From: Rhizaria sp. SCN 62-66
Taxonomy: Eukaryota; Rhizaria, unplaced
NCBI GenBank assembly: GCA_001724265.1
Contig: MEDY01000090.1
Span: forward strand, 19,704 to 83,703
DNA length: 64,000 nt
Reading direction: 5' to 3'
Shown here: one piece after another, positions 1 through 10,551 of the stretch
Layout: the number at the start of each line of letters is the position of its first letter
Position numbering within the stretch: the first letter of the stretch is position 1
Notes under the pieces: model-generated
Seen by the model: the letters and a program-made list of their open reading frames with translations, nothing else
Databases searched by the model: none
What the model was told of the DNA's origin: nothing
Position numbers and translations under genes: made by a program

Positions 1-1705
1 GCGAACGCGCTAGTACTGCTCGTGCCAGTACCTGTGGTACCAGTGCCGGTGCTCGTGACGGTACTCATGGGGGTCGACGGGGCAGCGTTAGCGAAGTGAG
101 GAGGCAGTGCGTCGCCGCCCGGTGCCGCCGCAGCCACGGCCGCGACCGCCGCGGCCACGCGGCCAGCCCCCGTCAAGCCCGCCATTGCACCAGCGTTTCC
201 GCCGCCACCGCCGGTGAAAAGGGCTCCGGACGCGGCGGCCGAGGCGGCGGCGGCGGTGGCAGCGGCGAAATTGTCGCTGCTGCAGTTGCCGACGACACGT
301 AGCACCTGCTGGGGGCCCCAGGCTGAGGCGGGGACCGTGGCCGGCACAGTCCGGTAGCTGTTGTTGCGAGTGTTGCAACTGTCGGAACCCGTGGAGGCGG
401 TGCTCGGGGTGCTTGCTGAGACACCACTCTTGCTGTACGCTGATGACTTTAAAGGCGACGACAGACTGGCGTTCGCAGTGGTATTCGCACTGTGCGCAGT
501 CAAGTTGCTGTTGCTGTTGCTGTTGTTGTTGTTGTTGATCGTGGGGAGGGGTAGAGGCGCCGGGAGGTGCACCGAGGCGGCTTGACTAAACAGCACCGGC
601 GCGGGGTTCTTGAAGTCAAGCCGCGTGGGGCCGTGGTACCGCGACGACTTGGTGTTAGACGCAACTGAGAGCAAAGTACTCGCACTGCTGCTCATGCCGC
701 CCATAACAACCGCAGCACCGATGTCGGATAGCGACAGTGTGCTATCAGCCTCAGCGTTATTGTTAGCGCTGTTGCTGATGTTGCTGTTGTTGCCGGGGGC
801 AAAGACTGTGATCGAGGGACCCTGAAGCTGATCATTGACCATGAAACCACGGTAATGATGCTTGTTGCTACCTGCAGAGCTTTGACTACTCGCGGCAGAG
901 CTCGAATCCTTATCAGAGCTCGTGCTGATGTTGACTGCGGTGATGAAGATATCCATGATCCCACTCGGCGCATCGTTGTCAAACGCGCCGACGACTGTGA
1001 GAGGGCCGCGGCTTAACTTACCGCCGCGGCCGGAGCGCTGGCGCGAGCCGGATGCATCTAAGTGGCCGGTGTAAGTGCTGCCGTCAGCGTACGTCACGGT
1101 CACAACGCTACTCGAGTCACCAGACTAAGACTGAGAGACATCCTCGTTGCTGTCGTTGCTGCTGCTGTTGTTGCTGTCCAGACCGGAGGGCTCTTTGCCA
1201 TCAATGAAGACACCCGTTAGTGACACGGGAGTGTCTGACATGGCGGGCCTGCTGAGTTGCTTGTGAGGAAACGCTTGTTTGACGGCAGCGAGGCGGGTTG
1301 CCATCGGATCAGCGAATGCAAGGGTGCCGCGGCCATGCGGCTTGTCGTTGCGCCAGTGGCCGGTGTAAGTGTCGCCGTTAGGCAGCACAACGGGAGGCAA
1401 AAGGCCCTCGCGAACGACGACGACAGGAACCGCTTCAGTAGAGCAAGAGCAAAGAAGCAACACGGCGGGTGACACGATACGAGCAAGGGGGAAGGTGAGC
1501 AAAGAGAGATACAGAAGAGTGACACAAGAAGATGATAGACACAATTTAAAGGGCAGAATTAAGACAAACTAGTGAAAAGAGAGTTCTAAAAGCCCGCAGA
1601 GTAAATAGATCAATGAGCAAGAGCAATGATCGAGGAGTGAGACGTACATGGCTCTGAGTTGTAGTCTGCTGCAGCATCGTCGGACACTGACGGGTAGTCA
1701 GACAT
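1..1705 (-). CDS. MORN-repeat protein, 3' end cut by window edge
   Basis: Two exons are visible: 1648-1705 (ATG at 1705) and 1-1432, with an intron at 1433-1647 (GTACGT donor, CTGAAG acceptor) that preserves the frame. After a short acidic N-terminus there is a clear MORN unit (NGDTYTGHW..., then HGRG) and a second, degenerate one (DGSTYTGHL... SGRG) about 75 residues later; the rest is Ser/Ala/Asn-rich. An in-frame TAG at 1125-1127 (about residue 122) lies between the two MORN units, so the gene only makes sense if UAG is read as an amino acid. MORN proteins generally bind membranes or act as cytoskeletal scaffolds; no specific partner can be named here. The frame stays open to base 1, so the C-terminus is missing. 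The exon structure is inferred from splice signals and phase only. Confidence 0.7.
1009..1019 (-). repeat. Dispersed motif A (AAGTTAAGCCG)
   Basis: Exact copy in the MORN gene, where it encodes KLS(R). Confidence 0.6.
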
Positions 1706-2292
1706 GGAGTCTAATGGGAGAAAACCAGCGCGTGGCTCAAGTTAAAAGGAGAGACACAGCTCAAGGTTGCGGAGAATAGTACTGAAGAAAAGTAAAGGGT
1801 GCAGGAGCGAGGCAGAAGGGTTGGGCGACGTGAGCGTGGGGAGGATAGGGAGGGGAGGAAACTGAGTCAAGATTTGACACACTTATCGCACACTACATGA
1901 AATGAATTTAAAACAAACCCAGTTTCGACAGTCATGAAAATCCAATGACGGAATTAAAGCGCAATTGACGATGTCCACACGCTGTCACATAGACTGTGGG
2001 TTTCGCTCGGCTCAGCCGAGACACCCCTCGTGCCCGCCACAACAGCTGGGCATCGTCGCCAGTCAACCCGGAGCGGGCCACTTTTCATTTGTGGCGGGAT
2101 TGCATGCTTCACAACAACAGTCATATTATTGCAGAAAAAAGAGTAGTTTTGGATTAAATAAACTATGCTTTATATTTTTACCGGTCAAATTATAATGTAG
2201 AAGTGCGTATCTAAGTAGTAATTCCCACTCTAATATCAGGGGCGAGAGAGCTGCTTAGAACACGCATATATCTCGCTCCATATTGTGCTGGG
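1706..2292. other. Intergenic spacer between MORN gene and GCNA
   Basis: Spacer holding the presumed promoter and 5' leader of the MORN gene and the 3' flank of GCNA. It is AT-richer than the flanking exons. I see no convincing open reading frame, RNA gene or repeat. Confidence 0.6.
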
Positions 2293-5200
2293 TTAGATGC
2301 TAAGCGACTTCAAGAACTTGGCCAATTCGCTTCCATCGTCCTCGTTCTCTTGCGCCACAGCATCAGTGTTGTTGTTGTTATCGTCGTTGTCACTGGCGTC
2401 ATCAAACGTAAGCCGCCTGTTCTCCTGCTCGATCCCCTCACCATCGCCACCATTGCCTTCGTCATCAAGCTTAACCCAGTCTTCAGCGTTGCTGTTATCA
2501 TCTTCAACACCGCTATCGTTGTACACACCGCCCTTACTCGTGCACTTGTGCGGCGGCTGCTGGGCCTTGGTCGTACTGGCGGGAATCAGCCCCGCGTCCT
2601 TGTCCCTCTTGTACCGCTCCGCAAGTGCCTTCATAACAGCGCCCTGAGCCACCTTCACAGGCTTCCCACTTACACCTACGCTAGCACTCACATCTGCGTT
2701 GACGCCAGTAGTCGCTGGGATTGCCGCCCTAGTCGCAGCAGCAGCCGCGAGCTCTTTGCGCACTTGGCCCGCGTGCTGCTTGACGTACGCCGCGTAACCC
2801 GTGAGCTCGCGTTCCTTTACAGGCGTGCCGTCATTCTTGAAGCGGCCCACAAGCATCAGCTTCCCATAGCATTTGCCACAGCGCTTTTTGTCGAGATCGA
2901 TGGATTTGCTGTGGCGCCTGTATTCAAGAGCGCACGCCACGCAACGGAACAGAAACGGCTTGTGGACCTGATAGCTATGGCAGCGCGTGACGACGAGTTT
3001 CCGGTCGTAACGAGTCGCGCGCGCGCCCCAGGCGTAGAAATAGCTGTCGTGAAAGGGACGAACCCTGTCGATGAGCCATGTCGCGACGTGGCACAGCTCG
3101 TGGCAGAGTACCGAGCGCAGGCGACTGGCGCTGTCGAGAACTTTAAGAGAAAGCTCAATGTTTGCCGTGCGACGAATGCGCTGCCCAATGCTTTCCATAC
3201 TGACACGATTTGTATTAGCGCCGACGCTAGCATTATTTCCAGTGCCAGAGCCAGTTGCAGCAGTCGCCGAGCTTGAGTTTGAGCCAGAGCACGAGGAAGT
3301 CACCGCGCTGTTGTTACCCGTAGTGTTGTTTGTCGGAGGCTTGTAGGCAGGAAAACGGGCGCGGCCGGCAGTCCTGAGAAGAGTTTTCGACCATTTGATC
3401 GGCAAGTCATGAGGAAGCATGTTTTGGAACACACCAGCGTTGAGTTCAGCGAACATCGTCGCTGTCAAAGCCTCGCGACGACGAGAGAACGTCAGTCCAG
3501 TCACTTCCTCATAAATCTTACTCAGAGCAGGCTGACCATTTCCGGCATTGGTGCCCGTCTTGGTCGTGATGGTGTTCGTGTTAGGGTTCGGATCAGACTT
3601 AAAGACGCGGTCAGTGGTGTTGTGCGGCTTAGATTTCGGCTGATCCTTTTGAGTTGGCGGCTTCACACGCGGCTGCGCAGGCGGCTTCACTTCAGTGCCG
3701 GTTTTGTTCTTGTCGACGTTGCGAGGCGGCTTAATTTCGGAGATAGACGGCTTGACATTTTCGCCGTCATAATCGTCGTCGTTGTGGGAGTGGTCGTGGT
3801 CATGGTTGTGGTGATGGCCAGAGTCATCATCATCGTCATAGTTGAAGAAACTGTTCTCGTTGTCAGTGTTGTTAAAGTCGCTGTTGTCAAACTCACTGTA
3901 AACACCAGAAATACCACTCTCATCACCATCAGTGACAACAAAGCTATGATCACTGTTGCCGTTGTTATCGCTGTAGGAGCGGTCGCTGCTGTTGTCACTC
4001 TCACTCGTAGTGACGTCAAGGTACTTTGCCTTGTTCGTTGTCGTGTTCAGAGTGCTGTTGTCATCGTCGTCGTCATCGTCGTTGAGAATGCGCCGGCGGA
4101 GAGGTGTGCGACCGAACTTTTCATTGCGGCTTGACTTATCGTCATCATCGTCGTCGAGGACAAAGCGTGGCTTGCGCGCACTCGGCGGCACTAACTGACC
4201 GTGAACAGAGTCAGTCATGCTTGTGTTGTTGTTCCTGTTGTTGCTGTTGTTGTTGTTGGAGTTGTTGTTTTTGCGTGCGAGAAGCAGTTGCTGAGTTGCA
4301 GTCACTAAGTCTAAAGCGGCTTTAGTTCGAGACTTGCGAGCGGGTGTCGCGCGGCGGATGGTACTTAGATCAAGGGAAGTACTCTTGCCCTCAGTGCGAT
4401 CAGTAGACTTCGACTTTGACTTCGTCTTAAGTTGAGTCTTGGTGTCTTCGTTGTCGCTGCTGTCGCCCTCGTCGCCACCCTCACTGCTGCTGCTGCTACT
4501 GCTAGAGCTTGAGCTTGAGCTTGAACTAGAGCTGCTGCCGCTGCCGCTGCTGCTGTCGCCAATAGTGATGACACTCGTGCTTGTTGCGTTATGCGCGTCG
4601 CTCTCACGGTCACTGTTGCTGTCAAGGGACCGACACTTATGCGGCTTAGGTGGCTTAGCTTCGGGTGCGCAAGGCGGCTTCTCTTGCGCAGGCCGGCGCG
4701 GCTTAACTTCGCTCTGTACGGGGCTGTGGAACACATCACTATCACTTTCACTGCCACTGATGCTGTCCTGCTTGTTTGCGGTAGTGTTCTTATTCGCGTT
4801 GTTGTGAGCGTAGTTGTAGTCAGAGTCTGAGGAGGATGACTCGTCAAGCAGCACTCTCTTCTTCTTCTGAACAGTATGGCCACCAGTGACTGTGACAGCA
4901 TCGCTTTTTCGCTGAATCTTTGCGCTCGTGTCAGATTCTGAGTCAGGGCTTGTGTCAGAGCCAGACGAGCTAGAACTTGACGAGGATGATGACGACGACG
5001 AAGACGAAGACTGGTCGAGGCGGCTAAACTTCGAGATCGAACCAGTGTTGCTCGGCCGCGTGGGGAGCTGGAGACCGTTGTGGTAGTTCTCTTCTTCAGC
5101 GTAATCGTCGTAGTCGCTCATGTTAACCGCCGCGCTCTTGACGTTGTTCTTACTAAGTTTGCCGGTGTTTGTGTTGTTGTTGAGAGTCGTAATGCCGAAC

Positions 5201-5556
5201 GTGAACGCACCGCCGCCGCCGCTGGTACTGTCGTCCCAGTCATTGCGGCCGCCGACGGGGGTGCGAGGACGTGTAAAGACGGCAGTGGTTGTGCTAACAC
5301 CGCTTGAACCGTCGCCGTTGCCGTTGGAGCTCGTGCCAAAGGGGCCAGCGCCAGAGCCATATCCGGAGCCTGTGTTGGTGTTGCTGCGGCCGCTTGATTT
5401 GGCGCCAAAGCCACGACCCCGGTACGGAGGCAGAGTCCGGGTGGTAGACGGGTCAGAAAGCAGTGACCGTACTCTCGCCGCAGCAAGAGACAGCGCTGAG
5501 GCGAGACCCTCTGTGTCGCGGAGACCTCGGAGCTCGTTCATCAGCTGCAGGTCCAT
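2293..5556 (-). CDS. GCNA: GCNA/ACRC-like SprT-domain metalloprotease
   Basis: Single-exon gene of about 1,087 residues ending in TAA. The first ~700 residues are disordered, acidic and Ser/Asp/Asn-rich, with repeated EVKPP/IKPP elements. The C-terminal third is a SprT-like protease: the zinc-binding active site HELCH is at 3088-3102 (about residue 819), a downstream FHDSYFYAW supplies a likely third ligand, and a CxxC...CxxC zinc ribbon (CVAC, CGKC) follows. This order (acidic disordered region, SprT, zinc ribbon) is that of GCNA/ACRC, which degrades DNA-protein crosslinks in a SUMO-linked manner; the function here is by homology. I chose the ATG at 5556 because it precedes the first protein-like sequence. 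A longer frame starts 31 codons upstream, but that stretch resembles a pyrimidine-rich splice acceptor or 5' UTR. No in-frame TAG. Confidence 0.85.
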   Translation of the reverse strand: MDLQLMNELRGLRDTEGLASALSLAAARVRSLLSDPSTTRTLPPYRGRGFGAKSSGRSNTNTGSGYGSGAGPFGTSSNGNGDGSSGVSTTTAVFTRPRTPVGGRNDWDDSTSGGGGAFTFGITTLNNNTNTGKLSKNNVKSAAVNMSDYDDYAEEENYHNGLQLPTRPSNTGSISKFSRLDQSSSSSSSSSSSSSSSSGSDTSPDSESDTSAKIQRKSDAVTVTGGHTVQKKKRVLLDESSSSDSDYNYAHNNANKNTTANKQDSISGSESDSDVFHSPVQSEVKPRRPAQEKPPCAPEAKPPKPHKCRSLDSNSDRESDAHNATSTSVITIGDSSSGSGSSSSSSSSSSSSSSSSSSEGGDEGDSSDNEDTKTQLKTKSKSKSTDRTEGKSTSLDLSTIRRATPARKSRTKAALDLVTATQQLLLARKNNNSNNNNSNNRNNNTSMTDSVHGQLVPPSARKPRFVLDDDDDDKSSRNEKFGRTPLRRRILNDDDDDDDNSTLNTTTNKAKYLDVTTSESDNSSDRSYSDNNGNSDHSFVVTDGDESGISGVYSEFDNSDFNNTDNENSFFNYDDDDDSGHHHNHDHDHSHNDDDYDGENVKPSISEIKPPRNVDKNKTGTEVKPPAQPRVKPPTQKDQPKSKPHNTTDRVFKSDPNPNTNTITTKTGTNAGNGQPALSKIYEEVTGLTFSRRREALTATMFAELNAGVFQNMLPHDLPIKWSKTLLRTAGRARFPAYKPPTNNTTGNNSAVTSSCSGSNSSSATAATGSGTGNNASVGANTNRVSMESIGQRIRRTANIELSLKVLDSASRLRSVLCHELCHVATWLIDRVRPFHDSYFYAWGARATRYDRKLVVTRCHSYQVHKPFLFRCVACALEYRRHSKSIDLDKKRCGKCYGKLMLVGRFKNDGTPVKERELTGYAAYVKQHAGQVRKELAAAAATRAAIPATTGVNADVSASVGVSGKPVKVAQGAVMKALAERYKRDKDAGLIPASTTKAQQPPHKCTSKGGVYNDSGVEDDNSNAEDWVKLDDEGNGGDGEGIEQENRRLTFDDASDNDDNNNNTDAVAQENEDDGSELAKFLKSLSI
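4699..4709 (-). repeat. Dispersed motif A (AAGTTAAGCCG)
   Basis: Exact copy in GCNA, read as EVKP. Degenerate copies flank it at about 3726, 4126, 4650 and 5026. Confidence 0.6.
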
Positions 5557-6271
5557 CGCGACTTCTAAGAAGCAAACAAAGCGAGCGGTTGAAATATTTT
5601 TTAGAAAAAAAAGAAAGAAATATAGGCGGAAAATGTCGCAATCTAACATTTAGTAATAGTATATTCTAATTTGACGGTAATTGAAAAGTACTACAACATG
5701 TTTTTAATTCGAAGCTCGGTTGGTTGGTAAGCTGGTGCTGACCGCGAGCCGTTGCACGCGGTCGTGGTTGGCCAACGGCTAGAATTGGCGGCTGCGATCG
5801 GTGGTCGGGGGCGTTTCAATTCAGTTCGAGTGAAAACGGGGATTGGTCTCCTGCCTTTGATGTCCGGTACTTAGAAAAGTTATAAAATGTTCATTCACTC
5901 TTGCGCAGCGAACAAACTACTTTAAATGATAATATCTCTCAGAAGCTGCATCTACCCCTATTTCGCGTGGTGCGAAACACTTCCGTCACTCAGAGCCGTT
6001 AGTCTACTCGCCACTTCTCTTCCCTTCGCCTGATCTCCTCACCACAAAGCTATAGCGCTACGCAAACAATGTTTTCTTTTTTAAACTTGTATCTACACCT
6101 AAGATAATTGTTTTTATTCTTGTAAGCTGACATTTCACCCCGTTATCACCCACTTTTTTGTTCCGCAATCAGCCTCCAACCTCTCCTCTTCCTCCGTCGC
6201 GGCGCCCCCTTTCCCACGCCCCGTTTCCCGCCGCTTTTCCGTTGTCGCTCCTTTTCCCGGTCCCCGACACA
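5557..6271. other. Divergent promoter region GCNA / ARMC1-like
   Basis: AT-rich spacer between two divergently transcribed genes. It contains a TATAAAA string at 5881-5887 that could serve either gene, and a T-rich stretch with a TTCTTAG acceptor-like site just upstream of the GCNA ATG, which would fit a 5'-UTR intron. No gene is seen. Confidence 0.5.
6174..6264 (+). promoter_or_regulatory. Pyrimidine-rich leader of ARMC1-like gene
   Basis: Almost purine-free C/T tract immediately before the ATG at 6272. Similar tracts precede the ATGs of several other plus-strand genes here, suggesting a 5'-UTR or core-promoter element. The transcription start is not known. Confidence 0.35.
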
Positions 6272-7150
6272 ATGAGCAGCAGCAAAGCTATGGCGGCGCA
6301 GATGCGCGACTTCGCCAAGTCCCCCGCTTCCCAGACTCTGATTGTCAACGATGCGAGCATGATGAAGGCTCTCGTCCAGTTCATGTCCACCACGACTGAC
6401 CCTGAGATCATGCTTCTCTGCACCGAGACGTTCCACCACCTTGCTGGCAACGCCAAGTGCCGCGAGATCATCCTCAAGCGCACTGAGATCATGACGAACC
6501 TTGAAGTTCTCGCTGTTATCAACGCTGGCGACCACGCTGAGCAGATCAGCGCCAACGCCAAGTCGGCCCTCGCACTCCTCGCTACCCCCGCTCCCGCCGC
6601 CGCCGCTGCGCCCGCGGCTGTGCGCGGCGTGCTTGGCCCCGCGTCCGCCGCGTCCGCCGCCGGCAGCAACAGCAGCGGCGCCAGTGGTAGAAACGCGAGC
6701 TCGTCGACGAGCTGGTCGTCCCAGAACCTCCGCCCCACGGGTGCCTTCGGCGGCCGCGGGTACCTGACCTCGATCTCCTTCTCCGTGCCCTCACTGCAGG
6801 GCGACGAGCAGCGCAACCAGCTCGAGAGCGTGCTTATCCACACCCGCGGTGTCGTTTCCGTCACGATTGACGTCGCGACCAAGCGTGCTCGCATTTACAC
6901 CAGTAGCAGCACCGATGAAGTCAGCTCTGCGATCATCAAGACTCTTGCGGAGAATGATTTCCCCGACGCTGCCGTTGTTGAGGTTGCCTCCAAGGACGAT
7001 GCCGCTGGTAAGAGCAAGAAGCCCGGGTATGTTGACCTCAACTCGTGCGCGAACAAGGATGCGCTGGTGCGCTATCAGCGGTCTGCAAAGAAGACTGATA
7101 ACGCTGCTGGCAACGGGTGGTTCTCCAGCGTCACCTCGTACTTCTGGTAA
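6272..7150 (+). CDS. ARMC1-like protein (armadillo plus HMA-like domain)
   Basis: Intronless gene of 292 residues, TAA stop. Residues ~1-110 are helical and armadillo-like (ALVQFMSTTTDPEIMLLCTE, then AGNAKCREIIL). An Ala/Ser/Gly linker follows, then a C-terminal ferredoxin-like/HMA-type fold (SISFSVPSL... GVVSVTIDVATKRARIYT) lacking the CxxC metal site. This architecture and length match ARMC1 (about 280 residues in animals), which associates with the mitochondrial MICOS/DNAJC11 assembly; that role is inferred. The ATG at 6272 was chosen because it lies directly after a pyrimidine-rich leader. The frame is open to 6158, but that extension has no domain character. The gene converges on ITPase. 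Confidence 0.75.
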   Translation: MSSSKAMAAQMRDFAKSPASQTLIVNDASMMKALVQFMSTTTDPEIMLLCTETFHHLAGNAKCREIILKRTEIMTNLEVLAVINAGDHAEQISANAKSALALLATPAPAAAAAPAAVRGVLGPASAASAAGSNSSGASGRNASSSTSWSSQNLRPTGAFGGRGYLTSISFSVPSLQGDEQRNQLESVLIHTRGVVSVTIDVATKRARIYTSSSTDEVSSAIIKTLAENDFPDAAVVEVASKDDAAGKSKKPGYVDLNSCANKDALVRYQRSAKKTDNAAGNGWFSSVTSYFW

Positions 7151-8235
7151 AAGCCGTATATCTCCGCGTGATATCCTTCAAACACTCGGTGTTTTAATTC
7201 TCAGCTGAATAGGTGCGATCTGTACTCATTTTCCGAGTTTTTTAGATATGAGACATTTGGAGTGATGTGTGAGAGGGTGTTTGAGGAAGGACGAAGTTGC
7301 TTTGTTTCTGCTTTGTCTTTTAGCTCTAGCTTCGGTGAGAACAGTTGAGCAAATTGAAAACAAAGCAAAGCAAGTGAGGGCTGTTCATTTTGGTGTGCAT
7401 GTGTTCCATTGTTCCGCTGTATGACACAGCGAGAACAGATATGTTTAGGTTTCTCTCGCATTTGAGTTTGCAGTAGTTGAGACACATGTGAGTCTGGAAA
7501 GAGGTTATAGAAGCACAAGCACTGTCGTGTTGTTTTAGTTACAACAGCAGCAACACCTGTGTTGGTATATCGTTCTTTTCAAGTTCGCATTCGAGCTTTC
7601 TTGTGTGACGCGTAATGTGTAATTTGCTGTATGATCACAGTCAATTTGCTATGGCTTGTCTTCAAAGACACACGTTCACTTACGAGTACGCACACTTGCT
7701 GCTTACAGCTGTAAAAAGTAAACTAGTCATTGCGAGCACACATGCACACAGGTGAACGCTTTCGCTTTCACAGAAGTTATTAGTTATAGTTACAACGGCA
7801 GATGAGCTTCGTTGCTCTCATTGTTGTTCGTGACAATTAAGAATATTAGGTAAATATGATGATATCAAAGTAAAAAGCAAATCAAAAACAAAAAATGTCG
7901 ACAAAGCAAAGAAAAACACAAAGACAAAAGAAAGAGACACTAAGCGACTTTGATGATGCATGATGTTAACGAGAACGCAAGACGAGTTTCTTGTGCTGAT
8001 AAGTTTCATCGCGAGCATATCATTCATTAATACACATATAAATGCAAACAAAACGACAGAGTCAAGATATATTCATATTTTAAAAGATCGTTTTTGTGTA
8101 TTGAGGGCGCATCTTTGTTTGCGTGCGCGCGAGTCAACCAGTTTGCGCATACGAGAGCGCTTAAACTAATAACCCCGAATCTAAATCTCATGTTAAAATA
8201 CCTTACTTATCATACATACATCTTACGTTGCGTAT
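7151..8235. other. Intergenic spacer between convergent ARMC1-like gene and ITPase
   Basis: About 1.1 kb of AT-rich sequence holding the 3' ends of two convergent genes. Small open frames on both strands have no protein character. I see no RNA gene or repeat. Confidence 0.55.
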
Positions 8236-8949
8236 TTACTGCTTGTCAGCCGCAACCTCGCTGGCAGCAGCAGCCGCCGCCGCCTCAGCAGCCTCGGCGG
8301 CAGCAGCCTCAGCCTCGTCCGCAAGCAAAAGGTCGGGGTTCTCGGCAAGGTACTTCTTAAGCTTATCCAGCGCGCGGTAGCGGTGCGAGATGGCGTTCTT
8401 TTCCTCCTTGCTCATCTCCGCAAACGTCTTGAGCGCGCCGGTCTCGGGGTCAGCTGTTTGCTCGCTGGGCTGGAAGATCGGGTCCCAACCGAACGAGTTA
8501 GGGCCGCGCGCGGGGACAATGGTTCCAGGGCAAATGCCGGTGAATGTAACAGGCTGCTCGCCGGCGCGGCGGCAGAAGGAAAATGTGCACATCGCGTAGG
8601 CTGACTTGTCGGGAAAACCAGCGAGCATTTGGTTCAGACCATCGTGGTGAAGCTTGTCGAGAAACCACTTGATGTAGGGGCCAGGGAGGCCCTTGAGAGC
8701 GTTGAAGCAGAGACTGGTGTCTTCGACGATGACCGGGCAGTTGGCCTGCGCAGCGGCGAGACGGCACTTCTCGCGGGAGATGTCCTCAGGCTCACCCTGG
8801 AGCTCGGGAAGGTCGATCTTGAGGGATGTAAGCGAAGGCACGGCGTTGCCAAGGATCGCGGAAGTCTCCTTGAGCTTGTTGGCGTTGCCAGTGACGAAGG
8901 CGAGAGGCAGCACGCGGCGCGCAATACCGACGACGGGGGAAACGGACAT
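8236..8949 (-). CDS. ITPA: Inosine triphosphate pyrophosphatase (ITPase)
   Basis: Intronless, 237 residues, TAA stop. The Ham1/ITPase family enzyme hydrolyses ITP, dITP and XTP to the monophosphates, cleaning the nucleotide pool. Family marks run in order: the N-terminal nucleotide loop TGNANKL (residues 20-26), ELQGEPEDI, the catalytic/metal segment [30 protein letters not shown], and the base-recognition segment [13 protein letters not shown]. An Ala/Glu-rich tail of about 30 residues extends past the usual end. Length and all motifs are intact, so the enzyme is probably active. It is divergent from PIG-A. Confidence 0.95.
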   Translation of the reverse strand: MSVSPVVGIARRVLPLAFVTGNANKLKETSAILGNAVPSLTSLKIDLPELQGEPEDISREKCRLAAAQANCPVIVEDTSLCFNALKGLPGPYIKWFLDKLHHDGLNQMLAGFPDKSAYAMCTFSFCRRAGEQPVTFTGICPGTIVPARGPNSFGWDPIFQPSEQTADPETGALKTFAEMSKEEKNAISHRYRALDKLKKYLAENPDLLLADEAEAAAAEAAEAAAAAAASEVAADKQ

Positions 8950-9485
8950 GATAAAACGCGCGGTGGGCGAAAAATGCAGTTTCGATCAGAGGATAAGTCA
9001 CGGAGCTGGTGGCAAATGTGACGCATTGCGTGGCTCCGCGAGCCGTTGCCACAGTCCCTCCACTCTCGCCTTACTTTGTCAAAGTATATCACCTTGGATC
9101 TTCCGACAGTGAGACTGTACCCAGTATTATCTGTTTTTCATAAGTGTATTATGCTTATTTTTCTTTTTATACGATATGAGTTTGATGCTATCTCTCGCGC
9201 AGTCCCATTTCGGCAATGTGACCCGAGAGCCAAGGTCTCACAGTCGCGTCTGCCCCACATTTCCCATTTGTTCTCCATTAAAGCAGAGCCTCAACAGGTT
9301 AAATGAAGAGATAACAAAGGCAACTCCCGATTAATTTTGTTTCTTTCTTCACAGACACCCAGAGCTTTTCATATCGAAATATCCCTTCTTTTCAGTCTCT
9401 GACCCTCTCGCCAGGGACAATCTTCCCGCTCCTATACATCTATCTCCACTTTGATTCGACTTCGACTGAGTCACGACCGCTCACA
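8950..9485. other. Divergent promoter region ITPase / PIG-A
   Basis: Spacer of about 540 bases between divergent genes. It becomes pyrimidine-rich towards PIG-A. No gene or structured RNA is recognised. Confidence 0.5.
9396..9450 (+). promoter_or_regulatory. Pyrimidine-rich leader of PIG-A
   Basis: C/T-rich stretch about 40-90 bases upstream of the ATG at 9486, like the leaders of other genes in the window. The core-promoter role is inferred from recurrence only. Confidence 0.3.
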
Positions 9486-10511
9486 ATGTCACTGCCACCT
9501 CAGTCATAGCCCTTGCTGCCACAGCAGCAGTTGCCACACCCACATCGCCCTTTGCGCATCTGTATCGTGAGCGACTTTTTCTTGCCCCGTCTCGGCGGCG
9601 TTGAGTTGCACCAATACCAGCTTGCGCAATGCTTACGTGCTCTGGGGCACTATGTCATCGTCGTCACAGGTTCTTACACGCCACCGCCGCCGCCTCACCT
9701 GCCGTTAAACAAGGAAGTTAAACCGCCACGCGTTCCACAGGCGAAGTCACGCCATGAGGAGGTGGCAACGTATGCGGCGAAGGCGCATAACAACAGCAAC
9801 AAGATCAACAATAACAACAACAACAACAACAGCAGTCACACCGACAGCAACACCAACGGCGACAACGACAGGGATGACGCTGGCGATGTCAGCGAGATTG
9901 GTACTGAGACTGATGACTAGGACAGTGAGTTCTACGTGCCGTATAACAACGCACGACAAGGTGTTCGCTACTTAGCAGGGCTTAAGACGTACTATTGCCC
10001 CCACATCGCACTTCACAACCAGGTACTTAAAAACAAGATTTTATGGGATTTATCCACGGATATGAAACTGAGTTCAGAGTATAGTATGCAATAGTACTTA
10101 TTCATACTTTCTCTATGTGATTTATCTTCGTCAACGAACCTATGTGTTCCGTTAAGTAATATTCTATCAAGTGTTACTCACAATCACACTTCTTCTTTTG
10201 TTTTTGTTTCAATCAACAATCAAGGTATCTTTCCCGACTCTAATTGGATTTTTCCCTCTTTTTCGTGACATTCTGTTACGCGAGCGCATTGACATCGTCC
10301 ACAGCCACCAAACCACGTCCCCTTTAGCTCACGAAGCGTTGTTACTGGCCGGTACAATGGGACTGAAGACTGTGTACACTGATCACTCATTGTTTGGCCT
10401 ATCCTCAGTCTCGAGTATCCTCGTCAACCAGCTCATGGCGTTCACATTGACACCCGCGAGCGCTGTTATCTGCGTATCACATACGCTCAAGGAAAACCTC
10501 GTTCTCCGTGT

Positions 10512-10551
<40 letters not shown>

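Noticed and set aside
5557-5649. Upstream start for GCNA adding 31 residues
   Set aside because: The extension is encoded by A/T-rich DNA resembling an acceptor and 5' UTR, and has no similarity to GCNA N-termini; the ATG at 5556 is kept.
9770-9920. Intron removing the second TAG of PIG-A
   Set aside because: The GT/AG pair exists, but the 151-base length breaks the reading frame, the donor is not GTAC-type and the acceptor lacks a pyrimidine tract.
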